Shown here: piece by piece, positions 1 through 7,513 of the stretch
Numbering within the stretch: position 1 is the first letter of the stretch
Layout: each line of letters starts with the position of its first letter
Assembly (NCBI GenBank): GCA_002433235.1
Contig: DJHS01000018.1
Span: 1-64,000 of the forward strand
Reading direction: 5' to 3'
DNA from: UBA6614 sp002433235
GTDB taxonomy: Bacteria > Verrucomicrobiota > Verrucomicrobiia > Limisphaerales > UBA1100
DNA length: 64,000 bases
Notes under the pieces: generated by a model
What the model saw: only the letters and a program-made list of their open reading frames with translations
What the model was told of the DNA's origin: nothing
Database searches by the model: none
Made by a program: the position numbers and the translations under genes

Positions 1-245
1 ATGCTCGCGCGCGTGGGGCTGCATACCGGACATGCGGCATAAGCATTGGTAAACTTCATCCCAGAGGCCGCCAGCCGATCGCAGTTTGGCGTATCGTAAA
101 ACGAACTGCCAAAGGACTTGAGATCCGTCCAGCCAAGGTCATCGACCAGAAAAAAAACGAAATTGAGCGGCTTGGTTTTCTGCTCCGCCTGGGTCAAAGC
201 CGGACATAAAAAAACCGTCACAAAAAAAATTACTACTAATTTCAT
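1..245 (-). CDS. Sulfatase, N-terminal part (runs off the window edge)
   Basis: Only the first 81 codons are present; the gene continues beyond base 1. It starts at the ATG at 245. Residues 1-20 form a signal peptide (hydrophobic, ending in TQA), so the enzyme is exported. A VDDLGW segment at residues 34-39 supplies the Asp pair that binds the active-site metal in type I sulfatases. Residues 75-79 read CSPTR, the C-x-P-x-R signature whose Cys is converted to formylglycine. The family cleaves sulfate esters, often on marine polysaccharides. The substrate cannot be told from this fragment. Confidence 0.93.
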   Translation of the reverse strand, partial: MKLVVIFFVTVFLCPALTQAEQKTKPLNFVFFLVDDLGWTDLKSFGSSFYDTPNCDRLAASGMKFTNAYAACPVCSPTRAS

Positions 246-384
246 GGGCAGGGGGGGATTTTTACCTTTGGCTTCAGCAGCAAGCAAGCTTGACCTCGTA
301 CGGCTAAGCTAGAGAAAACATGATTCGCAATATGGGCTTCGGCCACGTTGCAACGAACAACCGAGCCGCAAGGTGAAACTCAAC

Positions 385-600
385 TCAGCAATGTTTCTTG
401 TGAAAGGCTTTGGCCAACGACTCTTCAGTCGCTGCAATTTGGCCTAATTGATGAACGCCATGTACTGCCTCATGAGTATCAACAAGTTGAACCTTGCGAA
501 AACACTCAGAGCAGAATGAAAGGTGTGACTCACCGCAGCCATCCAGTGCGTCCCAACGTTTTGGGCAATTCGGCTCGTCGCAATTAACGATGACCTTCAC
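385..600 (-). CDS. Small Cys-rich (zinc-ribbon-like) protein
   Basis: 71 residues from a GTG at 600. It overlaps the end of the SOUL gene by 17 bases, which suggests translational coupling as the last gene of the stress operon. Cysteines lie at residues 7, 12, 22, 30 and 33, arranged C-x4-C and C-x2-C, which could hold one zinc. The pattern 'CPKRW' followed by 'FCSEC' resembles short uncharacterised proteins seen in other bacteria, but I assign no function. No signal peptide is visible. The alternative is that this is a chance frame; the Cys spacing and coupling argue against that. Confidence 0.55.
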   Translation of the reverse strand: MKVIVNCDEPNCPKRWDALDGCGESHLSFCSECFRKVQLVDTHEAVHGVHQLGQIAATEESLAKAFHKKHC

Positions 601-1183
601 GAGTGCTGGGGATTTTATTGATTACCGGTATCAGCAATTCATTGCGCCTAAAAAACCCAGGCGTCCACGGAGGATCATAGAAAGCCTGAATCGGCTCCCC
701 TGCCGGAATGAGATTGTTATTCTCCATCCATTTTTTCAATTCCGACTCAATTGTGGATGGAGCGTCCCGGTGGTGCCCCGAGTAGCGACGCACAGCGAGA
801 ATCATTTCTGGCCGCATGACTCTTCTCACCGATTGATGATTCGGCTCAGGTACCGCACTCGATTTGATTTTCTCTGGAAGGACAAAAGCCATTGTTGATT
901 TCCCCTTTTGCTCCGATGTGAACACAGGCGTGGTCATGGCAATTTTCTGTTTTTTGTCATTGCCTCCATCGATGTAGCGGAAAAGACGCATGAAACCATT
1001 GTCTTGGTTATTTGCCATTACCGTTTCAACAAGTTGCAGTTCAGGATATTTGCGTAATTCTATTGAACCGTCTTTCTTGAGAATTTCATGTGGAGCTTCT
1101 TCGTATCCACCCCTAGTTAATTTTGTTAATGCACAGGCTGAAAAAAGTCCCACGCAAATTATAAGAAATATTTTTTTAATCAT
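584..1183 (-). CDS. SOUL-family heme-binding lipoprotein
   Basis: 199 residues. The N-terminus is a lipoprotein signal with lipobox LFSAC and acylated Cys at residue 17, so it is probably envelope-anchored. The rest matches the SOUL/HBP fold: an early segment ending in 'IELRKYPEL', then 'IAMTTPVF', and a C-terminal segment 'NELLIPV'. SOUL proteins bind heme or tetrapyrroles. It lies 6 bp downstream of the glutathione peroxidase gene in one transcription unit with the photolyase, which fits a role in handling photosensitising tetrapyrroles; that role is inference. Confidence 0.85.
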   Translation of the reverse strand: MIKKIFLIICVGLFSACALTKLTRGGYEEAPHEILKKDGSIELRKYPELQLVETVMANNQDNGFMRLFRYIDGGNDKKQKIAMTTPVFTSEQKGKSTMAFVLPEKIKSSAVPEPNHQSVRRVMRPEMILAVRRYSGHHRDAPSTIESELKKWMENNNLIPAGEPIQAFYDPPWTPGFFRRNELLIPVINKIPSTREGHR

Positions 1184-1189
1184 TTATGT

Positions 1190-1684
1190 TTACAGGTGTT
1201 CTCGGATTGCTTTTTCAATCCGGTTTGATTCCGGAGCGGTAAAAGTATGGAACCGATTCACCAGTTTCCCGTCACGGTTAATCAAAAATTTTGAAAAATT
1301 CCATTTAACCACCCCGCCATGTTCCGAGTGGCTGGGAAGCCAATTGTACAACGGATGAATGTTTTTTCCCCATACGCTAACCTTGCTAAACATTGGGAAT
1401 GACACATTGAATCGGGTTATCGCAAAATCATGAATCTCCTTATCACACCCCGGTTCTTGAAAGAGAAAGTCGTTTGAAGGAAAACCGCACACCGTAAAGC
1501 CTTCATAACCGTACTTCCTCTGCAGGTTCTCCAATCCCTCATATTGCGGGGTAAACCCGCATCTGGAAGCCAAGTTGACAATCAGCAAAACCCTTCCGGA
1601 ATATTCAGCCAACGTTGTTTTTCGCCCCTCGATATCAACCAAGGGAATATCATAAATGGGCGTGTTAGCGGTCGGCGTTTTCAT
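1190..1684 (-). CDS. Glutathione peroxidase-like thiol peroxidase
   Basis: 164 residues, normal length for a cytosolic bacterial GPx. The peroxidatic residue is a cysteine, not selenocysteine (Cys42 in 'NLASRCGFTP'). The segment 'FPSNDFLFQEPG' is where classical enzymes have NQF, so the usual catalytic Gln position is Asp here. 'WNFSKFL' is the conserved Trp/Asn/Phe block. It reduces hydroperoxides, in bacteria usually with thioredoxin. Its ATG overlaps the photolyase stop by one base (TAATG), showing tight coupling. The operon suggests a role against photo-oxidative peroxides. Confidence 0.93.
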   Translation of the reverse strand: MKTPTANTPIYDIPLVDIEGRKTTLAEYSGRVLLIVNLASRCGFTPQYEGLENLQRKYGYEGFTVCGFPSNDFLFQEPGCDKEIHDFAITRFNVSFPMFSKVSVWGKNIHPLYNWLPSHSEHGGVVKWNFSKFLINRDGKLVNRFHTFTAPESNRIEKAIREHL

Positions 1685-3090
1685 TATTTGATTCTTTCAT
1701 AGGCATGCAAGGCTCTTGTTCTTGCCTTGGAATGATCAACTATAGGCTGAGGGTACAGGTCGACTCGGCCAGCAATGCGAGGCTCAAAGATTTCGGGCGC
1801 GGATAAATGCCTGAGTTCCGGGACCCACCTCCGAATGTAATCTCCATTCGAATCAAATTTCTTTGCCTGAATTGTCGGATTAAATATGCGGAAATATGGA
1901 GCTGAATCCGCCCCGCATCCAGCCGCCCATTGCCAGCCTTGCGTGTTGGACGCAAGATCTGCATCAACCAAAGTATCCCAAAACCATTCGGCCCCACGGC
2001 GCCAATGGATCAGCAGGTGCTTCGCCAAAAAAGAAGCCGCAACCATCCTCACTCGATTGTGCATCCATCCGGTAGCACAAAGCTCGCGCATGCCCGCATC
2101 CACCAGCGGATAGCCGGTCTGCCCTTTTTGCCAAGCCTGCAAATGACGTTCAGATTTTTTCCAAGGGAAACGATTGAATGAGGGCTTCAGAGGTTCATTA
2201 ACAGTGTGAGGAAAATGATGCAGTAAATGATAACCAAACTCGCGCCATCCCAATTCGGCCAAAAACTGCGACCCCTTCCAATCTGAATCGCCGGCCACTT
2301 TGAGTGCGTGCCAGATTTGGCGAGGACCAATTTCACCGAACCTTAAGTGAGGAGACAATCTTGATGTGCCTTGGCAATCGGGAAAATTTCGATCCTGAGA
2401 ATAATTGTCCACCGAGGTTTTTATGAAATGACTTAAAGTTTGCATAGCCCCACCTTCCCCAGGGATCCACTTGCGCCGCATCTCATTTGGCCAGTCTTTG
2501 GTTGGCTCAAGTTGGAGTTCAGAAATTCGCGTACTTGATACATTTTTTTGCGGAACCTGAAATGATCTTGGCGAACATATGGGGCGGGGTGGATTCAGCT
2601 CCTTTAAGCAATTTCTCCAGAACGGGGTAAACACCTTGAAAGGAAGTCCGCTGCGGTTTTCTATTTCCCCGGGTTCTGAAAGTAGATTTGCCTTAAAGGT
2701 CTTAACTGCAACTCCCGCCGCCTTTAGTTTTGTTGCAACTATTTCATCACGCAAATTTATTTGAGGCTCATAACGCCTGTTCCAGTAAACCGCATGAGCA
2801 TTTGTTTCCTGCACCAATGACTTAAGCACACGAATTGCATTCCCAGATTTAACGATGAGTCGCCCACCAATGCGTTCAAGACTTTTGCTGAAGTTATCCA
2901 GTGAATGATGCAACCACCAACGAGAGGCAGCGCCAGGATTCAAATCCTCTTCGTCAGGAGACCAGATGAAAACAGGAACGACAGACCCTATCTTGGCCGC
3001 GGCACTTAGAGCCGGATTGTCTGCAGTTCTTAAATCGAATCGAAACCAAACAATGGTGGTATTTATTGATTTCACACCGCAATTCCCCAT
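1684..3090 (-). CDS. phrB: Deoxyribodipyrimidine photo-lyase (class I CPD photolyase)
   Basis: 468 residues, typical length. The N-terminal Rossmann domain starts 'IVWFRFDLRTADNPAL' and would hold the antenna cofactor. The C-terminal FAD domain carries 'ELGWREFGYHLLHHFP', 'MRELCATGWMHNRVRM' and 'DLASNTQGWQWAAG', the classical FAD/DNA-binding blocks. It repairs cyclobutane pyrimidine dimers using blue light. It follows the SRPBCC gene with no gap and overlaps the peroxidase gene by one base. Some homologues are cryptochromes, but the conserved substrate pocket and operon favour a repair enzyme. Confidence 0.96.
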   Translation of the reverse strand: MGNCGVKSINTTIVWFRFDLRTADNPALSAAAKIGSVVPVFIWSPDEEDLNPGAASRWWLHHSLDNFSKSLERIGGRLIVKSGNAIRVLKSLVQETNAHAVYWNRRYEPQINLRDEIVATKLKAAGVAVKTFKANLLSEPGEIENRSGLPFKVFTPFWRNCLKELNPPRPICSPRSFQVPQKNVSSTRISELQLEPTKDWPNEMRRKWIPGEGGAMQTLSHFIKTSVDNYSQDRNFPDCQGTSRLSPHLRFGEIGPRQIWHALKVAGDSDWKGSQFLAELGWREFGYHLLHHFPHTVNEPLKPSFNRFPWKKSERHLQAWQKGQTGYPLVDAGMRELCATGWMHNRVRMVAASFLAKHLLIHWRRGAEWFWDTLVDADLASNTQGWQWAAGCGADSAPYFRIFNPTIQAKKFDSNGDYIRRWVPELRHLSAPEIFEPRIAGRVDLYPQPIVDHSKARTRALHAYERIK

Positions 3091-3588
3091 CTAATTTTTT
3101 TGAGTATCCTCAATAAGAAACTCCGGTTGGACTTCCCCAAATTCATCGATCAAAACTTTATGCCGATGCTTGAAAACGCGCTTCATTCTGTTCAGCACAA
3201 ATGGATAAATTACCGAATGAACGATTCTGCCTCCGGGTACAATGAATTCAATTTCGTCACGCATCTCGCATTTGTTATGCCTAACGGAAGCGAAGACATG
3301 ACGGTGTTTCCACACTCTAAATGGACCAGATAATTGCAGATCGCTAAACTCTTTATTCGGCTTCACATTCTCCAATTTGGCAAGCCAATCCACGTACAAA
3401 CAGCATCCTAATAGTGGGATGCGGAGATGGGCAACGGAACCTTCTTGCAATGCGGCTGGCTTGATGATTTCCACTGAATCTTTTTCTGGGGTCAACTTTC
3501 TCAATGCAAGCGGATTCTCATGCCATTTATAGACTTCTTCAGGCGAAGCATTCAGGCAGGTCCGGTGTGTGTACTTGGCTGGAAACAT
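3091..3588 (-). CDS. SRPBCC/START-like ligand-binding protein
   Basis: 165 residues, cytoplasmic. The N-terminus 'LNASPEEVYKWHENPLALRKLTP' is typical of coenzyme-Q-binding/cyclase-like SRPBCC proteins that often sit beside photolyase genes. A mid region ending 'RDEIEFIVPGG' forms the central beta strands, and the basic helix with 'RMKRVFKHRHKVL' is the C-terminal helix of the helix-grip fold. Its stop abuts the photolyase start directly, so the two are co-translated. The ligand is unknown; a lipid, quinone or pigment is possible. Confidence 0.8.
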   Translation of the reverse strand: MFPAKYTHRTCLNASPEEVYKWHENPLALRKLTPEKDSVEIIKPAALQEGSVAHLRIPLLGCCLYVDWLAKLENVKPNKEFSDLQLSGPFRVWKHRHVFASVRHNKCEMRDEIEFIVPGGRIVHSVIYPFVLNRMKRVFKHRHKVLIDEFGEVQPEFLIEDTQKN

Positions 3589-3601
3589 TCCGGCTGTGTT
3601 G

Positions 3602-3757
3602 TTATTTTAGCCCTCTGAGCAGAAGCATTTTGTCAACCTTTTGGGAGCGTTTTTCTTTCAAGTCGAGGTCCTCGAGCAGATCAATAAGGTTTTTGCAAAG
3701 TGCTGAGGTCACGAAAAAGCCAAAGATCAAAATGCCTGGTAAAACTGGATCTTCCAT
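3602..3757 (-). CDS. Tiny single-pass membrane protein
   Basis: 51 residues, starting at the ATG at 3757. That start has a strong Shine-Dalgarno (AAGGAGG) overlapping the end of the upstream small gene, which is why I reject the longer in-frame ORF reaching 3880. Residues 1-20 contain a hydrophobic segment ('PGILIFGFFVTSALC') and the remainder is charged ('LLEDLDLKEKRSQK'). It lies between a second tiny membrane protein and the SRPBCC gene. No family recognised. Confidence 0.6.
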   Translation of the reverse strand: MEDPVLPGILIFGFFVTSALCKNLIDLLEDLDLKEKRSQKVDKMLLLRGLK

Positions 3758-3759
3758 TT

Positions 3760-3945
3760 TTAATCCTCCTTCATATATTTTTTTTGGATATGTGTGATTT
3801 TGTGAATAGCCCACAAGCCAAGTATACTTGGCACCCAGATGCCAACATAGGCTCCATACTCTCGGTTTACGTTGAACCAAAGTATGATGCTGACAAACAT
3901 ACTGCTGAGGGTGCAGATAAGGTAGATGGTGTCTGTTTTCTTCAT
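3760..3945 (-). CDS. Small two-helix membrane protein
   Basis: 61 residues with two predicted transmembrane segments (about residues 7-25 and 30-47) and a basic C-terminal tail. The second segment carries 'YVGIWVPSILGLWAI'. It starts 8 bases after the sigma factor stop and its own stop is 2 bases before the next tiny gene, so all are one transcription unit. Similar short proteins with a G-x-W-x-PSIL motif occur in other bacteria as uncharacterised proteins. Function unknown; a partner of the 51-residue protein is possible. Confidence 0.65.
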   Translation of the reverse strand: MKKTDTIYLICTLSSMFVSIILWFNVNREYGAYVGIWVPSILGLWAIHKITHIQKKYMKED

Positions 3946-3953
3946 TTTATTTT

Positions 3954-4832
3954 TTATGCTGTCATGGGCAGCGCCGCGGTCTCCAAGGCTATGGTGCTGC
4001 GTAATTTGTTTATGGCGGTCTTTTGGATTTGCCGGATTCTTTCGCGGGTTAAGCCATAGTCCTGAGCTATTTGGCTCAATGAACGATCTCTACCCGTGCC
4101 AATCCCAAATCGTTGGCGGACGATGTCGCATTCGCGTTCATCCAGCACTTTCATCGCTTTTTCAACGTAGGCAAAGTCATGGTCACAGGTCGCAGCATGA
4201 TCTGGAGCCACTGAATTTTCATCAGCCAGCCTTTCATGCAGCGAGCACACTTCTTCATTCTCATTCTCGTCCAATGAGTAGGAGGTCTTTCTGACCCTTT
4301 TCATTAATTGAATGTTCTCCGTAGATATCCCCGTTGTGTTGGCAAGCTCTTCATCTGTGGGGAGCCGCCTCAGTTTCTTGTTAAGGTCGAATTCCGCCTC
4401 GCGCATTTTCCGAATACGATCAGCCAAATACACGGGCAACCGCACTGTACGGCCCTGATTTGCAATGGCCCTTCGGATGGATTGACGCACCCAAATGGCG
4501 CAAAGCGTGGAGAAGCGGCATCCGCGAGCGGGATCAAAACGCTCGGCAGCCTTGATAAGCCCAATGTTTCCCTCGCTGACCAAGTCCATATATTCTAATC
4601 CCAGATTTTTGTATTCAGATGCGATTTTCAAGACAAGACGAAGGTTTGCCTTAACCAGAATGTTTACGGCTTCCTGATCGCCAGCTTGGATCCTGTAACC
4701 GAGCTCTCTTTCTTGCTCGGGTGTAATTCGTTGGAACTCTGAAATCTCACTTAGATACCTGGTCAGGTTGGTAGCCTCTTTTGATTTGGTCTCGTGAGAA
4801 AGTGAGTGGAAAATTGATCCGTGTGTTTGCAT
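3954..4832 (-). CDS. RNA polymerase sigma-70 family factor (group 2, RpoD-like)
   Basis: 292 residues, shorter than a housekeeping RpoD because region 1.1 and the long non-conserved insert are missing. Region 1.2 starts at 'LTRYLSEISEFQRITPEQE'. Regions 2.1-2.4 include 'EGNIGLIKAAERFDPARG' and 'WVRQSIRRAI'. Region 4.2 carries the helix-turn-helix 'SLSQIAQDYGLTRERIRQI'. It would direct polymerase to -35/-10 promoters under special conditions. A hairpin lies just upstream (4851-4876). Its place inside a photolyase/fasciclin block below a MerR-type regulator suggests a light or oxidative stress sigma factor. Confidence 0.93.
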   Translation of the reverse strand: MQTHGSIFHSLSHETKSKEATNLTRYLSEISEFQRITPEQERELGYRIQAGDQEAVNILVKANLRLVLKIASEYKNLGLEYMDLVSEGNIGLIKAAERFDPARGCRFSTLCAIWVRQSIRRAIANQGRTVRLPVYLADRIRKMREAEFDLNKKLRRLPTDEELANTTGISTENIQLMKRVRKTSYSLDENENEEVCSLHERLADENSVAPDHAATCDHDFAYVEKAMKVLDERECDIVRQRFGIGTGRDRSLSQIAQDYGLTRERIRQIQKTAINKLRSTIALETAALPMTA

Positions 4833-4850
4833 GGGGTTTTCTTGTATTGA

Positions 4851-4876
4851 GAGGGGTGGCTAGCTCGCCACCCCTC
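4851..4876 (-). promoter_or_regulatory. Perfect 10-bp hairpin between fasciclin and sigma genes
   Basis: GAGGGGTGGC and GCCACCCCTC pair perfectly around a 6-base loop, 18 bases before the sigma factor ATG. It is not followed by a clean T-run on the minus strand. It could be a partial terminator, an RNA-processing or stabilising stem that makes the upstream fasciclin mRNA more abundant than the sigma mRNA, or a block on translation initiation. No Shine-Dalgarno is visible between it and the ATG. Confidence 0.55.
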
Positions 4877-4893
4877 CCCAGTTTGGGCGATGA

Positions 4894-5835
4894 TTAACGG
4901 GACTTCGCCTGCTTGTTGCGACCTTTGGGAATAAGCACTGTATCTATAATATGAATGATTCCATTGTTAGCGGCCACATCAGCTTTCGTGACCTGAGCTT
5001 TGTTGACCATCACGCCATCGTTCTTCAGCTTGAGCCTCACCGATTTGCCGGAGACGGTCTTGGCCTTGCCTTCCTTAATATCGGCGCTGGCAACTTTGCC
5101 GCTGATGACATGATATTTGAGAACATTGACAAGCTTGTTCCGGTTTTCCGGCTTCAACAGTTCCTCGACTGTTCCCTTGGGAAGTTTTGAGAATGCCTCA
5201 TCGGTAGGGGCAAACACAGTGAAGGGGCCTTTGCTTTTCAGGGTTTCAATTAAACCTGCTGCCTTGAGTGCTGCGGCCAGAGTTTTGAATTTACCCGCTG
5301 CAACGGCGGTATCCACAATGTCCATCGACTTGCGCTCCTTGGCCGTGGAGGTGAACACAGTTTTCTTTCTAGGCGGCAACATGACCTTGTCGATCACATG
5401 CACGATCCCATTGCTGAAACGCACATCGGCTTCCCGCACACGCGCGTAGTTGTTGTTCAGGAAAAGATGGTTGCCCCAGCGCTTCACCCTGAGGTGGGCA
5501 CCGTTCACGGTGGTAATTTCGCCACTCCGAAGTGAGCATGATGTTTTTGCATCGCCCACGACATGGAATGTAAGGATCGATTTCAGCTGCTCCTTGTTTT
5601 CAGGCTTCAGCAGATTCTCAACCGTTCCTTTGGGTAGTCTTGCGAATGCATGATCATTGGGAGCAAATACTGTAAATGGACCATCCCCTTTCAGGGTTTC
5701 AACCAGGCCGGCAGCCTTTACAGCGGCGACCAAGGTCTTGAATTGTCCGCAGTCCTCCAGAGCATCGACAATGTCTTTGGCCTGAACATTTATGCAAGCT
5801 GCGGTTGCAGCAATGATGGCAATTAGTTTTTTCAT
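4894..5835 (-). CDS. Secreted protein with two fasciclin (FAS1) domains
   Basis: 313 residues with a signal peptide at residues 1-19 (ends VQA). Two FAS1 domains follow, about residues 20-150 and 170-305. Each has the H1 motif ('FTVFAPNDHAFARLPKGTVENLL' and 'FTVFAPTDEAFSKLPKGTVEELL', read in two halves) and an H2-like 'GIVHVIDKVML' or 'GIIHIIDTVLI'. FAS1 proteins mediate adhesion or extracellular ligand binding. The gene next to it encodes a single-domain paralogue, so this one probably arose by tandem duplication. FAS1 genes are often found beside photolyase and sigma genes. Confidence 0.92.
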   Translation of the reverse strand: MKKLIAIIAATAACINVQAKDIVDALEDCGQFKTLVAAVKAAGLVETLKGDGPFTVFAPNDHAFARLPKGTVENLLKPENKEQLKSILTFHVVGDAKTSCSLRSGEITTVNGAHLRVKRWGNHLFLNNNYARVREADVRFSNGIVHVIDKVMLPPRKKTVFTSTAKERKSMDIVDTAVAAGKFKTLAAALKAAGLIETLKSKGPFTVFAPTDEAFSKLPKGTVEELLKPENRNKLVNVLKYHVISGKVASADIKEGKAKTVSGKSVRLKLKNDGVMVNKAQVTKADVAANNGIIHIIDTVLIPKGRNKQAKSR

Positions 5836-5855
5836 ATTTATTTTTTTGGGTTTTG

Positions 5856-5881
5856 GGGAGAAGGGTATATCCCCTCCTCCC
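5856..5881 (-). promoter_or_regulatory. Hairpin between the two fasciclin genes
   Basis: GGGAGAAGGG and CCCTCCTCCC pair as a 10-bp stem (one G-T pair) around a 6-base loop, about 20 bases upstream of the two-domain fasciclin ATG. As with the stem at 4851-4876, no Shine-Dalgarno separates it from the start codon. It is probably an intercistronic stem setting relative expression within the operon. Confidence 0.45.
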
Positions 5882-5917
5882 GGGTTTACGTCCGTTAAGT
5901 ACCTCCTTGAAGAAGAA

Positions 5918-6394
5918 TTACTTGGACTTTGGAAGAATCACGGCATCGATGACGTGAATCACACCGTTATCAGCCTTCACGTCAGTAGCCACAACCTTTG
6001 CGTTGTCTACCCAGACCCCCTTCTTTGATACCTTCATTTTGAACGAAGATCCCGAGGCTGTTTTGACTTTCCCGGACTTTACGTCCTTTGCCATCACCTT
6101 GCCTGGGACAACATGGTAGGTGAGGATCGCTACGAGTTTTTGTTTGTTTTCGGGCTTCAACAAACTTTCAAGTGTGCCCTTGGGCAGTTTAGCGAAGGCC
6201 TCGTCAGTTGGCGCGAAAACGGTGTAGGGGCCTTCGCCTTTGAGAGTTTCAACCAATCCAGCGGCCTTTACTGCTGTTACCAGCGTGCTGAAAGATTTGT
6301 TGGAAGCTGCCACATCAACAATGTCACCAGCTTGTGAATCAGCCGCAATGAACAGGGAGGCTGCGGCTGCGAGGAGGGATTTGAGTTTTTTCAT
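5918..6394 (-). CDS. Secreted single fasciclin (FAS1) domain protein
   Basis: 158 residues: signal peptide to about residue 22 (ends SQA), then one FAS1 domain. The H1 segment is 'YTVFAPTDEAFAKLPKG' and the H2 end is 'NGVIHVIDAVILPKSK'. It is the first gene behind the promoter at 6458-6485, so it may be the most highly expressed gene of the unit. It acts outside the cytoplasm. Proteins of this size (single FAS1, Ala/Lys-rich) are widespread in marine bacteria and usually annotated only by domain. Confidence 0.93.
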   Translation of the reverse strand: MKKLKSLLAAAASLFIAADSQAGDIVDVAASNKSFSTLVTAVKAAGLVETLKGEGPYTVFAPTDEAFAKLPKGTLESLLKPENKQKLVAILTYHVVPGKVMAKDVKSGKVKTASGSSFKMKVSKKGVWVDNAKVVATDVKADNGVIHVIDAVILPKSK

Positions 6395-6457
6395 ATACTT
6401 TCTTTTTGTTTAGCTATTGTTTATATATCAAGGACGAATTAACGCGCTTGAGGAATA

Positions 6458-6485
6458 AATATATAGCAAATAAGTGATATGTCAA
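6458..6485 (-). promoter_or_regulatory. Sigma-70-type promoter of the fasciclin/sigma/photolyase unit
   Basis: On the minus strand TTGACA (6480-6485) and TATATT (6458-6463) are separated by 16 bases, a near-consensus promoter about 60 bases upstream of the first fasciclin ATG. It lies in the 146-base AT-rich gap after the MerR-type gene stop, so the operon can be transcribed separately from the regulator. Confidence 0.6.
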
Positions 6486-6540
6486 ATAAAAGTATAGGAA
6501 AAATCGATTCAACAGATAAACATAGCTTTTTGTGGGCTTT

Positions 6541-7506
6541 TTATGAGGTTTTGAGGGTTAGGTTCTCGTGTTCGACGAGTCTGTCCATCGCTTTTTCGAG
6601 GCAGGATCGAGATTCTGAGGCAATTTTGTGCAAGTACTGATGAACTTCCGCATCTTTAGTATTCCTACTTTCACAGTCTTTCATGTAGGCCTCAAAATGG
6701 TTGAGGCTAAACAATATGTGCGAAAGATGCTGCGGACACTCGCACTCAATGGCGTTGGGTTGATTTACAATCTCCCACAATTGTGAATCGCTATAACGCC
6801 TATCTGGCGGCATGCATTCTGTTGCCTCTTCCTCCGGTTGGCCCGTCTTTTCCAGCAAAAAATTCGCTGCCAAGGTGAGTTCCAGCACATTAACAGGAGC
6901 CCTTAGCGGCAGGGTTATTCCATCAGAAAGTTCTTTTACCACCTTTTTGGGCCCAAAAGCATACACCACACAGGCACCCTTTGCGCCTGAATGACTAATG
7001 GCTTCTCGAATCTTACCCGGGCTATCCGGTTGAAGACTGGCAATCTGAAAAACAAGCAAATCTGCTTGGCACGCCTTAATGTCATTCGAGAGCGCATCCC
7101 CAGGTTTGAATTGCCCCGCCAACTCCAAAGGCGCGGCATAGGCCCCAACCTCAGCACTGGAGAGCAACGGAAAGCCATGGCCCAACACCACCACTTTGAT
7201 CGGCGCCTGATCCGATCGATATACCGGATTGCCAGTCTTGCCTGCACGGTCATGCAAACGCTTCTCGAGATCCTCAATCGAGAGATTGGCAATCATGCCA
7301 ATACTATCACCATGATCAGTCAGTTCTTTCAATAGGCTTAACTTGGCCAAATCCTTTTCGGTATAAAGGCGTTGCTTGCCCTCAGTTCGAACAGGCTCAA
7401 CCGCATCATAACGGGTTTGCCACATTCTGATCGTGACCGGATTAATCCCCGTCAAGCGAGCAATTGCCCCAATTTTGTAAAGCTGTGAACTCTCGTGAAT
7501 CATCAT
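6541..7506 (-). CDS. MerR-family transcriptional regulator, LitR/CarH-related architecture
   Basis: About 321 residues from the ATG at 7506 (a second ATG follows at 7503); an upstream in-frame extension to 7743 looks non-coding. The N-terminal MerR helix-turn-helix reads 'YKIGAIARLTGINPVTIRMW' then 'LYTEKDLAKL'. A middle Rossmann-like domain ('IKVVVLGHGFPLL', 'DLLVFQIASL', 'ACVVYAFG') occupies the place of the cobalamin domain in light-sensing CarH/LitR proteins, but the B12-ligand motif D-x-H-x-x-G is absent. The C-terminal helical domain has 'CPQHLSHILFSLNHFEAY'. It probably controls the downstream photolyase/fasciclin unit; a light or redox input is inference. Confidence 0.82.
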   Translation of the reverse strand: MMIHESSQLYKIGAIARLTGINPVTIRMWQTRYDAVEPVRTEGKQRLYTEKDLAKLSLLKELTDHGDSIGMIANLSIEDLEKRLHDRAGKTGNPVYRSDQAPIKVVVLGHGFPLLSSAEVGAYAAPLELAGQFKPGDALSNDIKACQADLLVFQIASLQPDSPGKIREAISHSGAKGACVVYAFGPKKVVKELSDGITLPLRAPVNVLELTLAANFLLEKTGQPEEEATECMPPDRRYSDSQLWEIVNQPNAIECECPQHLSHILFSLNHFEAYMKDCESRNTKDAEVHQYLHKIASESRSCLEKAMDRLVEHENLTLKTS

Positions 7507-7513
7507 TATCCTA

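Noticed and set aside
1190..1684. Selenocysteine-containing glutathione peroxidase
   Set aside because: The active-site codon is an ordinary Cys codon and there is no in-frame TGA.
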